From Prorocentrum cordatum (Eukaryota; Sar; Dinophyceae; Prorocentrales; Prorocentraceae): 64,000 bases of DNA. The position numbers were made by a program, and so were the translations under genes. This document shows, piece by piece, positions 57,701-64,000 of this stretch. The notes under the pieces are model-generated. The model was not told the DNA's origin. It was given only the letters and a program-made list of their open reading frames with translations, and did not search any database. The DNA lies in the NCBI GenBank assembly GCA_963575745.1, contig CAUYUJ010020726.1:900969-964968 (forward strand). Direction: 5' to 3'. Position 1 is the first letter of the stretch; each line of letters opens with the position of its first letter.

Positions 57701-58572
57701 TCCCCTGGGGGCCCTGGGCAGCGGGGTCCTCGCCCGGACGCAGGACTCCGCAGAGGGCACCTGTGCACCACCACCATGCCTGGCTGGGGCCACCCGGGGC
57801 CCTGGAAGGGTGGATGGACGCTCCTGGCCTCGGCCAGGGGGGCGCGTACAGTCAACGCGCAGAGTATGGACAAACGGCTTTTTCAAGGGCACCCTTGGGT
57901 CCTTGCCTGCCTCAGCCTCTGCGGCCCGTCCCTGGCAATTTCGCCGCCCAGAATACTGCAGCTTCGGCCTCCAAGGGTCTTGCGTCCTCACCACGCGCCC
58001 TTACTGGACGTGTTCACCGTACGCCGTGCCGGCGCCCAGGATTGCCCAAGCCGGGCACGGTGGTGGTGCGCAGGCGCCCTCCGCGCGAGGACAGCGAGTG
58101 GGTCGCCGGCTGCTCCGCCGCCGAGCCAGACTGCAACGGCCTCGCGCCGCGCTTCTCCGCCCGGGCGGCGTCGCAGCGAGCCCAGCGGCAGAGCATCGCC
58201 GACGCCGAGCAGGCCGCGCTGGAGCCTGGCGGCGCGCAGGAGGCTTGGCATCGCTCGGGCGTGTGCATTTTTCTTTCGGCGAGGACCATCGAGGAGGATC
58301 CTTGACCATTTGGCGAAAAAGCCACGCACGAAACCCCCAAAAAAAAACACAGGGAATGGACGTCCGAGCGATGGCCAGGAGGGGGGGAAGGAGGTGGAGG
58401 ACAGGGAGGAGGAGGGCGAAGGTGAGGAGGAGGAGCAGGAGAGGAGGAGGAAGTGGAGGAGGAGGAGGAGGAGGAGGACCCCCTCCCCATCTCCGACGCC
58501 GCACAAGCCGCGCTGGAGCTTGGTGGCGCGCAGAATCGAGGGGCGAAGAACCACCCCGATGGCGATCAATGA
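45531..58572 (+). CDS. Giant fused protein: duplicated Nudix-like array plus five concatenated pLGIC subunits
   Basis: My model uses exons 45531-45743, 47284-51696, 52037-52273, 52616-53581, 53759-56394, 56570-57764, 58051-58239 and 58534-58572. This totals 9,888 bases, about 3,295 residues, and reading phase is kept at every joint. The start is chosen at 45531 for its ACCATGG context and because exon 1 encodes the same linker module that recurs between repeat units. Residues 72-1397 hold two near-identical 701-residue-period units with Nudix-like modules. Residues about 1465-3190 hold five pLGIC subunits with FPFD motifs at about 1570, 1926, 2276, 2640 and 2987. The likely product is a plasma- or endomembrane channel of about 20 membrane segments. 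Channel family assignment is strong, the Nudix-like call is moderate, and single-chain pentamer assembly is inference. A polyprotein cut into subunits, as in some dinoflagellate genes, is an alternative. The last two joints are uncertain and the stop could be at 58814-58816 instead. Confidence 0.75.
45744..47283 (+). other. Intron 1 (GC-AG, 1,540 bases)
   Basis: Donor CAG|GCCTCA and acceptor CCGAAG|GCTTGCC; AGGC is repeated at both edges. Joining gives LAELREQ|ACHLELQ, exactly as in the uninterrupted copy at 49370-49400, so the boundaries are supported by an internal paralogue. The body is mostly the satellite-cored element K2 (45767-47130), with GT microsatellites at 45890-45945. Apparent reading frames in this interval are not coding. 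Confidence 0.8.
45767..47130 (+). repeat. Satellite-cored element, family K (copy 2) within intron 1
   Basis: The array units contain GAGGCACCGACGCCATGCGA, CCTGGCAT and GCTCCCTATGGGGCCACGAA. The left flank (CGAAGGACCCAGCCACGTGC then GTACCG and TTGTGA) and right flank (CTCAAAGCGAGGACCCAACA) match the flanks of K1 at 18805-21250. The units are less regular than in K1, and the element fills most of the intron. Confidence 0.75.
47284..49386 (+). CDS. Exon 2, repeat unit 1: three Nudix-like modules
   Basis: The 701-residue unit has three related modules. Each has a short helical part (pattern LxxYLxxxGIDxxxYGVGKAK then LIKEVQKGDSRLE) followed by a beta-rich part. Module 1 carries RFRERNMLLAEKM then AAVVRGIREKLSI, and SPSYPGMVSVY. 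Module 2 carries CRKRNMLLAEKMSPEDADAA then RGLFEELNLP, and SPSYPGLACVY. Module 3 (LWGKFVHDSLLSLMDEVEKG, then AYPGLPCFHQT) has lost the RGxxEEL stretch. RGxxEEL resembles a degenerate Nudix box (REUXEEXGU). The leading Gly and full glutamate set are not all kept, so ligand binding is more likely than catalysis. The role is inferred. Confidence 0.6.
49387..51261 (+). CDS. Exon 2, repeat unit 2: near-identical duplicate of unit 1
   Basis: The unit repeats 47284-49158 at an exact offset of 2,103 bases (701 codons). I see only about ten base differences, giving about six residue changes: S/G in FWKWSSIEEA, S/A in LRSAGID, Q/H in FMQESY, D/G in QLVDSGL, S/G in SSDASSP and C/R in AQMCVFLE. Unit 1 ends with a 76-residue linker that carries the helical module of exon 1. 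Unit 2 passes at 51262 into a different linker (NNCSTTSVASDYG) leading to the channel part. Confidence 0.8.
51262..51465 (+). CDS. Linker between the Nudix-like array and the channel part
   Basis: About 68 residues (SVMPLKTYEYDECQSRLLPL, then YDQLRSLRSNLRFKMIAHAD) with a predicted helical, charged character. It contains no recognised domain and connects the soluble array with the first ligand-binding domain. Confidence 0.6.
51466..53070 (+). CDS. pLGIC module 1
   Basis: The ligand-binding domain begins MIQSIRNVNPLNATFQCCF, then FLEWLDSSAAGLPEG. After intron 2 it continues VVDPATGHVACTIRY and the Pro-loop MRLFPFDAQ at 52118. The Cys residues of metazoan Cys-loop receptors are absent. After intron 3, TM1 is YYVVTVFTTLLAIATSSFAA, TM2 is LRFGIAILFAQITFRLA, the TM2-TM3 loop is NKLPKVAYATIFDMY (a family hallmark), and TM3 follows as MFCQVMVLGMILGFILV. 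TM4 is ACGALLFCMWSLGHLAGL, then a basic end. This is a complete subunit of about 355 residues. Confidence 0.85.
51697..52036 (+). other. Intron 2 (GT-AG, 340 bases) with a 20-base tandem repeat
   Basis: CAG|GTCTTGG at the donor and CAG|GTCGTGG at the acceptor form a direct repeat CAGGTC. Splicing gives SPPQ|VVDPATGH, which aligns without gaps to modules 3-5. A donor six bases later (GTATGC) would also keep phase and add two residues. Positions 51889-52013 are six or so copies of GAATCCTTAGGAATTCCTAG. Confidence 0.75.
52302..52470. mobile_element. TIR introner-type element, family A (copy 4) in intron 3
   Basis: Termini CGGAGGTGGATCGACCTCC and GGAGTTTGGTCCACCGCCG. The interior is closest to the intergenic copy at 8243-8411. 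Confidence 0.85.
52486..52590. mobile_element. TIR element, family O (copy 3) in intron 3
   Basis: The left arm GTCCGCGCGGATTTCTCGGA pairs with the right arm CCAAGAGAAATCCGCAAGGG. Relatives lie at 11685-11805 and 18256-18385. Confidence 0.7.
53212..54320 (+). CDS. pLGIC module 2
   Basis: The ligand-binding domain has VHVWLLHDINPLTGTFECKF, then GWLHEGAVGLPEG. The Pro-loop LREFPFDSH is at 53528. Intron 4 interrupts the strand after IIMPHEK. The domain resumes DERRAFVHCGGQLGESAQML, then DEWFV. TM1 is FYVVSVMAVLLGISSLVFTV, TM2 is GKILVPLVMTLLAFKLL, the loop is SGKLPTVASATSFDRY, TM3 is EMMLLGTIVICTA and TM4 is AAMISALLWVAFNVYFALSV. All four membrane segments are present, with no Cys-loop cysteines. 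Confidence 0.85.
53582..53758 (+). other. Intron 4 (GA-AG, 177 bases), an almost pure introner element
   Basis: AAGGAT occurs at 53579-53584 and again at 53756-53761. Between them lies one family A element (53585-53754). Splicing at AAG|GAT...AAG|GAT uses the duplicated target both as a GA donor and an AG acceptor, and restores PHEKDERRAFVHC. The intron is a multiple of three and open, so the element would also be translatable if retained. Confidence 0.85.
53585..53754. mobile_element. TIR introner element, family A (copy 5) forming intron 4
   Basis: The left end CGGGGGTGGACAGACCTCC and right end GGAGGTCTGTCCATCTCCG match at 17 of 19 positions. A 6-base target duplication (AAGGAT) flanks it. 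The interior is nearly identical to the intergenic copy at 3788-3941. Confidence 0.9.
54439..55365 (+). CDS. pLGIC module 3 (no intron)
   Basis: The ligand-binding domain starts MLRIVMKSIHSVNPAGGTFQ, then LEWLSPGAVGIAAG, VVDGATGHVTCQVQI and the Pro-loop LAQFPFDEQ at 54755. TM1 is YYVLNMVSLCLWCVAGFSLY, TM2 is GKILVGVLLVQIVAKLA, the loop is SSKLPRIARTTAYDRV, TM3 is LAMLFCVGSGAALCCAL and TM4 is SVACAVFLAWVLMNAVTAL. The module is contiguous in the genome and so is the best template for defining the others. Confidence 0.88.
55526..56640 (+). CDS. pLGIC module 4
   Basis: It begins INVGAKVQLISDVDTSSGTV, then FLDWFDTAGV, VLDAATGHCSCHIQF and the Pro-loop LRSFPFDRQ at 55847. TM1 is FYLVQVIGVLTCLTTLVFSL, TM2 is PDALKVVLTMTTFRFF, the loop is EHRLPKVQHWTPFDVYYVSC, and TM3 is CQALIACIIVCFVVAKL. 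TM4 (VLAWIFSAWALWL joined to LGCGLASLLLKCL) is split by intron 5. The ligand-binding loop after FLDWF departs from the GLPxG pattern of modules 1, 2 and 5, so ligand contacts probably differ. Confidence 0.85.
56395..56569 (+). other. Intron 5 (GC-AG, 175 bases), family B introner element
   Basis: GCTC is present at the left edge (56395-56398) and again directly after the right edge (56570-56573), as a target duplication. The intron begins with the duplicated GC and ends CCTTCAG. Splicing gives WALWLLGCGLASLLLKC, a continuous TM4, and corrects the one-base frame difference between the flanking exons. The body (56399-56569) has the family B blocks CACACAGACACAATT, a G-run with AAGACAAACACCCAG, and GTCCCAGGGCCCC. 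Confidence 0.85.
56399..56569. mobile_element. Introner-type element, family B (copy 4) forming intron 5
   Basis: It begins TCAGGAGGAAAAG and ends GGGCCCCTTCAG. Intergenic relatives lie at 41720-41868, 42694-42832 and 63807-63869, and a partial one at 8053-8183. Confidence 0.85.
56757..57690 (+). CDS. pLGIC module 5
   Basis: It begins VSIAFRIWLVRNVDLVSGTF, then LLEWLDADAKGLPKG, VVDPETGHLAAQRLY and the Pro-loop VRLFPFDWQ at 57063. TM1 is YYVINIMLMLGLITSLCFSV, TM2 is AEIFLGIFPVIIVFRMS, the loop is QGKLPKGGSSTQFDCY, TM3 is CTILFLVIVFEAMLASF and TM4 is GWFWYLLGTVWIAWNARFAV. It is the last module; only a short tail follows. Intron-free apart from its upstream linker. Confidence 0.88.
57765..58050 (+). 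other. Intron 6 (boundaries tentative), bounded by inverted repeats
   Basis: The ends of this interval carry an inverted repeat of about 24 bases: GCACCACCACCATGCCTGGC at 57765 and GCCGGGCACGGTGGTGGTGC near 58050-58070. The best phase-consistent choice is TGT|GCACCACC to GCCCAAG|CCGGGC, a GC-AG intron of 286 bases that leads to PGTVVVRRRPPREDSEWVAG. A GT-AG choice (57763-58073) leads into a less protein-like frame. The element nature is clear, but the exact splice sites are not. Confidence 0.5.
58240..58533 (+). other. Intron 7 (GA-AG, tentative) containing a family C element and a GAG tract
   Basis: The upstream exon ends GCGCAG in a 39-base word (GACGCCGAGCAGGCCGCGCT onward) that is repeated with five changes at 58495-58533. 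Splicing 58240-58533 keeps frame and gives QAALEPGGAQ|NRGAKNHPD then a stop. A shorter intron (58240-58378) uses the CAGGAGG target duplication of the family C element, and would read an Arg/Glu-rich tail to 58816. The sequence cannot decide between them. Confidence 0.45.
58244..58376. mobile_element. TIR element, family C (copy 3) with CAGGAGG target duplication
   Basis: Left end TTGGCATCGCTCGGGCGTG, right end GACGTCCGAGCGATGGCC. CAGGAGG lies at 58237-58243 and again at 58376-58382. The interior is nearly identical to 11218-11348. Confidence 0.85.
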
Positions 58573-58944
58573 ACGGCTCTGCGCGTTCACGTATGAAGCA
58601 GCCTTGTCTGGCGTTTGCTGCGGGTGGCTCTTACGCCCTCTGAAGAAGGAAGCGGCGCGAGGGGGGCGACGTTCGAGGAATGCTGGGGGTTTGGCAGAAA
58701 CACTTTCGGATGCCGTCTTGGAAGTTGTCTTGCAGCTGCAGCAAAACACACAGACGTACTCAACCCATCTGCAACGCCTGGCAATGTCATCCAAAACCAG
58801 TGACCATTTGATTTGACCAGGGCAGATTGTTCCGTGTGAAAGCTACGTGCATGGGTAGCCTGTTCGTTCCACACACACACACACAGGCTACGCTGCCCCC
58901 CCCCGCTCAGGCGCACGAATGTGGCGGCATGTGCATAGTCAACA
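58573..58944. other. 3' flank of the channel gene
   Basis: Contains the alternative terminal reading frame to 58816. No polyadenylation signal is claimed. Confidence 0.4.
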
Positions 58945-59870
58945 CCGCCCACGGAGGCGAGGTCCAGTTTGGGCGTGGGTACGGCCTCACCCCGCTGGAT
59001 CCCCACAGGATCACGAAAGTGGTGACAGTTGCGCAGCTACTCAACTGGCACCACCCAGACGAGGCGAGTTCTAGTTTGGGTCTGGGTAGGGCAGCATTCC
59101 GCTGGACACCCCACAGGCGGGGGAGGTCAAGCCCGGGTCTGAGTAGGCCAGCGCCCAAAGCAACCCACACCAGTCTCCAGGAATATGGGGGCAGAAGTGC
59201 AGTTGCCACCACCTAGGGGGAAGAGGTATGGTTCTTGTCTGGGTCCGACCGCACTCTGCTGGACCACATACGGGCGCACGAGAGTGGCGACGCTTGCGCA
59301 GGTAACAGCACCGAGGGAGGCGAGATCTAGTATGGGCCTGGGTCGGTCCTCACTCGGCTGCCCCCCCCCCACGTGCTCACGAAAGGGGCGACACGCTTGC
59401 ACAAGTTGCGCCACTCACGGGGGCGACGTCCAGCTTGGCAATGACCAGTACCGCGCTCCGCTGGACCCAACTTGCTCACGAACTCGGTACAATAGGCCTG
59501 CCTTCCGCAGGACCCCCCACAGGCCCACGAAAGCGGCGATTGTTCGAAGAAGAACCAACTGTTCATGCCGTGTTTTCTTCCTCTAATTGCATGGCATCAC
59601 CCCGCGAGGTGAGGTCTAGTTTTGGTGTAGGTAGGAGCTCGCCCCACTGACCCACCAACGAGCTCACGAAAGCGGCGACAGTTGTGCGCTGATGACGCCA
59701 CCTAGGGAGGTGAGGCCCAGGTTGGGCTTGGGTAGGACTCCGCTGGACCCCACGGGCTCGCGAAAGCGGTGACGGCTGCGCAGGCGGCACCGAGGGAGGC
59801 GCGGCCTAGCATGGGTCTCGGTAAGGTCCCGCCCTGCTAGATCCACGTTGTCGAAAGAGGCGACGGGTGC
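58945..59870 (+). repeat. Tandem repeat of about 110-130 base units
   Basis: About seven degenerate units contain GGAGGCGAGGTCTAGT, TGGGT(C/G)TGGGTAGG, CGCTGGACCCC and CTCACGAAAGCGGCGACAGT. They differ from the K array that follows, although both carry ACGAAA-type words and may be distantly related. Confidence 0.75.
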
Positions 59871-59879
59871 GTATCCAGG

Positions 59880-60720
59880 AGAAGTTGTCAGCACACCTCG
59901 CACGTTTCGTGCACCCCGAGGGAGCTCCCACCCACGGACCCAGCAGGTGCGCTCGCATGCCGCCTCCTCGCTCACTTCGGCTCACCCCGCACACGCTCCG
60001 TGGCCTAACAGGGAGCTCCGCCCACGGCCCCAGTTGGCGCGTTCGCATGCGCCTCTCCGCTGACTTCGTTGCACCCCTTGCACGTTTTGTGGACCCAGCG
60101 GGACCTCCTACCCACGGCCCAAGCGTCTGCATTCGCCTGCCGACGCCCCGGCCATCTCGGCACACCCCTCACACGCTTCGTGGCCTACAGGGACCTCCAC
60201 CTACGGCCCCAGCGGGTGCGCTCGCATGCTGCCGCCCCCGGTGCACCTCGCACATGCTTCGCGGCCGACAGGGAGCTCCACCCACGGCCCCCCCCGCTCA
60301 TTTCAGGACGCCCCGCACACGTCTCGTGCCCGTCGTGGGAAGCTCCACCCACGGCCCCAGCCGATGTGTTCGCATGCCGCCGCCTTGCCCACCGCCGGCG
60401 CACCAATCAGCCAGTTCGGAGCCCTTCAGGGCTCCACCCACGGCCCTAGCCGATGCGTTCGCACGACGCCGCCCAGCCCACTTCGGCGCACCCCCCGCAC
60501 GTTTTGTGGCTCGGAGGAGGCTGAGGAGGAGGAGGAGGAGGAGGCGGAGGAGGAGGAGGAGGATGAGGAGGAGGAGGAGGAGGAGGAGCTCCACCCACGG
60601 CCCCAGTGGGCGCGGACGCATGCCGCCGCCCCGCTCATTGCGGCACACCCCACAGGTTTCGAGGCTCTCCTAGGGAGTTCCACCTATGGCCCGAATGGAC
60701 GCGGACGCCTGAGGCGCCAC
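59880..60720 (-). repeat. Satellite family K (copy 3), inverted orientation
   Basis: Units read on the plus strand as CGTTTTGTGGCCxxxAGGGA, GCTCCACCCACGGCCCCAG and GCGTTCGCATGCCGCCGCC. They are the reverse complement of the K1/K2 unit words. About eight units, one interrupted by a GGA tract at 60520-60590. Confidence 0.75.
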
Positions 60721-61115
60721 GCCCAGTTCTGCACATCCCTCATTTGTGACGTGCATTTCGATATCATAGGGCATCAAAACAGGTTGCTCTTGAACGTTTG
60801 GTTCGTGAGGTGTGGGGAACACTGCTGGGGCATCGGGACACATGTTCATTGAGCCGTTGACTTGAGCGGTGTCAGCGATGCTTCTCGAAGCTGGTAACAA
60901 CCTTCTCGCGCCACTGGATATCACTCGCGATGACCGGCGTCACTGTGAACCGCGCGCCGCAGTGGGGTCAGGCTGCCTCGGCGTGCCCGGCCCCTGGACC
61001 CCCACCCGCACATCCCCGAGCTTCATCCAATTGGCGGCGCGATGCCTATGATGAGAAGGCCACATCCTGCGCTACTCGCACCGGCATGGGGCAGGGTCCT
61101 CCGCCAGGTTCTTCC
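60721..61115. other. Intergenic, nothing recognised
   Basis: No supported gene. Confidence 0.4.
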
Positions 61116-61328
61116 AGGGGCAACGATAAGGGGGGATAGGCATAGGGGGGGATGCATCGACCCCCAATCGCCCACTGATCGCCGATAGGGGCCCGATAGC
61201 CTCGCCCCAACCTGCCCAGGAAGGTGCGGATTCACCGTCGAGGGCCTATCGCCGATCCATCGGCGATGTATCGCCGATCCCAGGCCGAAATTTCCCCCCT
61301 ATCCCTATCCCCCCCTATCGTTGCCCCT
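61116..61328. mobile_element. TIR element, family I
   Basis: Inverted ends of about 33 bases: AGGGGCAACGATAAGGGGGG on the left and CCCCCCTATCGTTGCCCCT on the right. The interior has ATCGCCGATC palindromes reminiscent of family J. A solitary end is found near 7855-7875. Confidence 0.85.
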
Positions 61329-62093
61329 CATTCTTGTTTGTTCCCCCAGGAGCCTCGTTCCTCTCTGACCAGCGCGCCCTCGGACCTTAGCATCTGACGC
61401 TGCCTGGCCGCATCCCGCCTCCGCACCTGAGGCGCCGGCACCTCCGCTGGCCCGCGGCGCCGAATTCGAGGATATTTGCGCGACGGGTTTCCGCCTGTCA
61501 GCCCGAGGCCTCTCTCGGGCGGGCGGCAGAACCCGAGCGCTCACTTCGCGGAGACTGGGAGGAGAGAGATAATCAAAGGAAGGACCCCCCTGAGCGCGTA
61601 TCTGAGCCTCGGTCCTTTGCGCAAGCACGTGCATGAGTTGCGCATTCTCCCGCCTCTACTCAGGGAGACGTGCGCCGCAGGTCAGCCGCGCGGTTTAACG
61701 TGAAACGTTCGGCGAGTGGTTGAACTTGTCATCCACTTCCCCTTCCACCTTTTCCCGTCTCTTCCTTCTTCTCCTGCCTCGTCTTCCTTGTCATATTCCT
61801 TCACCTCCTCCTCCCCCGTCCTCCTCATTCACCTCATTCCCTCCCCTCCTCACCGTCCTCATGCCCCATCCCCTTCCTCCCTCATTCCTCCTCCGCCTCC
61901 CACCCCTGGTTCCTATTCATGCTCGTCCTTCCCCTGCTCATCCTCATCCCTTTCCTCCTCGTCCTCATCCCTCCTTCACGCCCTCACGGAAGCCCGCAGA
62001 ACCCCTAGGAACCCCACGCATCCGCCTCAGACCCGTCAGAGATCCATTGAGACTTCATATGCAATTGTGATCCTCATCGTGTTCCTCCTCCCT
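61329..62093. other. Intergenic, pyrimidine-rich in its second half
   Basis: No gene recognised. From about 61735 to 62000 the plus strand is C/T-rich with CCTCCT words. Confidence 0.4.
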
Positions 62094-62340
62094 CCCTCAG
62101 AGGAGCAGAGGGAGAAGGAGGAGGAGGGGGATCAGGAGGAGAAGGTCGTGGAGGAGCATGAGGATGAGGAAGAGAAAGAGGAGGTGGAGAGGGAAGGGGA
62201 AAAGGAGGAAGAGAGGGGAAGGAGAAGGAGGGAAAGGAGAGGACAAGGAAGGGGAGGAGGAGGAGGAGGAGGAGGAGGAGGAGGAGGAGGACGAGGAGGA
62301 GGAGGAGGACGAGGAGGAGGAGGAGGAGGAGGGAAGCACG
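62094..62340 (+). repeat. GAG/GGA trinucleotide-rich tract
   Basis: Imperfect GAG units grade into perfect GGA units at about 62253-62330. Together with the preceding CCT-rich segment it forms a second opposed pyrimidine/purine pair, like that at 33415-33830. A TCG run follows at about 62453-62485. Confidence 0.85.
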
Positions 62341-62451
62341 GGGGAGGAGCAGGAGGAGGTCCTCCCTCCCGCCACGCCTCCCAGCCTCCCTCCTCGGGGT
62401 CAAGGCCGCCACGTCCCTCTCCGCCACGGCCCTGCGGGGCCAGGGGAGGGC

Positions 62452-62482
<31 letters not shown>

Positions 62483-62526
62483 CGGACGCCGCGTCGCGAC
62501 CTTGGTCTTCATAGCCGTCTCGGTTT

Positions 62527-62675
62527 GGGGGCCACATGTGAACCCTGCCCCTACCCCCCACGATTTCTGAGGGGGAGGGTGGGGTTCACTTCGTTCGGGA
62601 GCTCCCGAGCGAAGTGACCAACCCCCTCCCCCTCAGAAATCGTGGGGGTAGGGGCAGGGTTCACATGTGGCCCCC
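62527..62675. repeat. 149-bp near-perfect palindrome
   Basis: The left arm GGGGGCCACATGTGAACCCT onward is mirrored by the right arm ending AGGGTTCACATGTGGCCCCC. The centre is CGGGAGCTCCCG near 62602, with few mismatches (for example GTGGGGTTCAC versus GTGACCAACCCC). It could extrude a cruciform and is likely a fold-back MITE; only one copy is seen. Confidence 0.9.
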
Positions 62676-62739
62676 TATCGGTCGTCGTGCCCCCTGGTAG
62701 GGGAGCGGGAGTCAGCATGAAAGAAGCAGGTCCTGGAGG

Positions 62740-63110
62740 TTCGGCTGCGAGCGAGGGGGGGAAGTGAGAAGGAGAAGGCCTTCTCAGAAGGCGGCGGGGC
62801 TTCTCAGAAGCTAGAAGACTTCCGAGCCTTCTTCGGGGGGGGCTTGGACGAGGATAAATCTGTTCCAGAGCGTTCCAGGACGCGCTCAAAGCGTTCCGGA
62901 ACGCTCTGAGAAAGCCGCGGCGCCCGAGACATCCTCCAAGGCCGCTGGATCAGAGATCCTCCATTTATCTTCACCCGATGTTATCTTCGTCCTGGCTTCG
63001 TCTTAGAAGGCTTTGAAAACTTGTCATTCAGCTGGAGGACTTCCGAGCCGTCGGAGAAGGCACGCCCCCTCTCGCTTCCCCTCCCACCCTGTGCTGGCCG
63101 CCGAGGGGTC
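62740..63110. mobile_element. Family H relic, interrupted
   Basis: A left half at 62740-62840 (GCTGCGAGCGAGGGGGGGAA, GGAGAAGGCCTTCTCAGAAG) and a right half at about 63000-63105 (GGACTTCCGAGCCGTCGGAG, CTCTCGCTTCCCC) are separated by about 160 bases with GTTCC(A/G)GAACGC words. This is probably a copy split by another insertion. Confidence 0.55.
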
Positions 63111-63235
63111 AGAGAGGTCCTGGAAGTCGTTGCTGCCATGTTTTTGTTGACCCCATGGGGCCCTCCACGGGCCCCAGGACCGTCACAGAACTGCCCAAGA
63201 TGACGGGCCAGTCCCGGGGTCAGGGTAAGTTGGTC

Positions 63236-63455
63236 CTCCCAGATGGGGCCCGAGCACATGGGGTCGGATGATCGCGCTGCATCGCCGATGCATCGCCGAT
63301 GCATCGCCGATGCGTCGCCGATGCGGCACGATGCGGAAACCCGATGCTCTCCTCGCCGACGTCGCGGATGCAGCACCGTCAGCGATGCATCGGCGATGCA
63401 TTGGCGATGCGGTGAGATCCTCCGACCCCGCCCGGGCCCCATGTCGGAGGCCTCT
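63236..63455. mobile_element. TIR element, family J (copy 4)
   Basis: Left arm CCCAGATGGGGCCCGAGCAC, right arm GGGCCCCATGTCGGAGGCCT. The interior is made of ATCGCCGATGC units in direct and inverted order. Confidence 0.75.
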
Positions 63456-64000
63456 AGGAAAGCCCCGGGGCCGAGAGCACTTTGCCCTCAAAGGCCTCGT
63501 GCCTCATGGCGAGGCTGGTCCCCCGCCTCCCACTCCCACCGTTCTACACGGGGGCACTTCGGACAGGGCCGCGCCCCCGGGGGTGGACGCGGGCGGACCC
63601 CTACCTCAGAAAAGAGGGCGCCAGTGTTATGTCGCAATGTTTGGGTTTCTGGGGGCCGCTGCCGGGCCCCAGGGTCGTCGGAAAGCAGCTCCCGATGAGA
63701 AGCCTGCCCAGAGAAGGGGGTCGAGAGCACCAGGGATGAGGGTCGGATGGGACGAGGCCAGCCGCGAAGGGAGTCGGTGTGCATTCCACACCTCGAGCCG
63801 CCATCTTTCAGGAGGGGAAAAACACACACAGACACAATTAATCGTCGATCCCCAGGAAAATCGGAGGTGAGGGGGTGAGATCGAAGTGGAACGGAGAGCC
63901 CCCCTACCGGGAAATCGATTTCGGTTTCGTGTTCGTGCGTGCCGTGCGTGCGGGCGAGGCGAAGCTGCGTGGGCGGGCGAGAGAAAGTCTCCTGTGGCTG
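63456..64000. other. Window end: intergenic with a family B left end (63807-63869)
   Basis: TTTCAGGAGGGGAAAAACAC, CAGACACAATTAATCG and ATCCCCAGGAAAATCGG reproduce the left third of family B. The right end is missing. No gene was recognised. Confidence 0.5.

Overview
The window looks like nuclear DNA of a dinoflagellate. It is GC-rich, gene-poor and crowded with short terminal-inverted-repeat (TIR) elements, minisatellites and trinucleotide tracts. The one clear gene is read through introns with GT, GC and GA donors, with AG|G at the acceptor, which is characteristic of dinoflagellates. A degraded reverse transcriptase of a dinoflagellate non-LTR type is also present. I see no bacterial operon, ribosome binding site, tRNA, rRNA or CRISPR array. 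A high-GC free-living genus such as Prorocentrum would fit, but the sequence does not prove it.

Layout. Positions 1-9,100 are non-coding, with several TIR element families and a GTGTAC-type minisatellite. A weak two-exon gene candidate lies at 9,112-9,825. From 9,800 to 27,700 there are a 594-bp fold-back element, a ~130-bp satellite, a 310-bp poly-C tract, a satellite-cored element (18.8-21.25 kb) and a CA tract. A frameshifted RT/RNase H retroelement occupies about 27.9-30.3 kb. From 30.6 to 44.2 kb there are CTTGGGGCC-type degenerate repeats, a 380-bp tandem triplication, a minisatellite, a decayed coding-like stretch (38-40 kb) and a CT tract.

The main gene runs from about 45,531 to 58,572 on the + strand. 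My eight-exon model gives about 3,295 residues. The N-terminal ~1,400 residues are an almost perfectly duplicated 701-residue unit, each holding three Nudix-like modules preceded by a short helical module. The C-terminal ~1,850 residues are five consecutive pentameric ligand-gated ion channel (pLGIC) subunits. Each has a ligand-binding domain, an FPFD Pro-loop and transmembrane segments, and the FPFD motifs are spaced 347-364 residues apart. A five-subunit channel thus appears to be encoded as one chain joined to a possible nucleotide-ligand sensor array.

Several introns of this gene are TIR elements whose relatives lie elsewhere in the window, and their target-site duplications supply splice sites (introner elements). 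After 58.6 kb there are two tandem-repeat arrays, more TIR elements, GAG tracts and a 149-bp palindrome.
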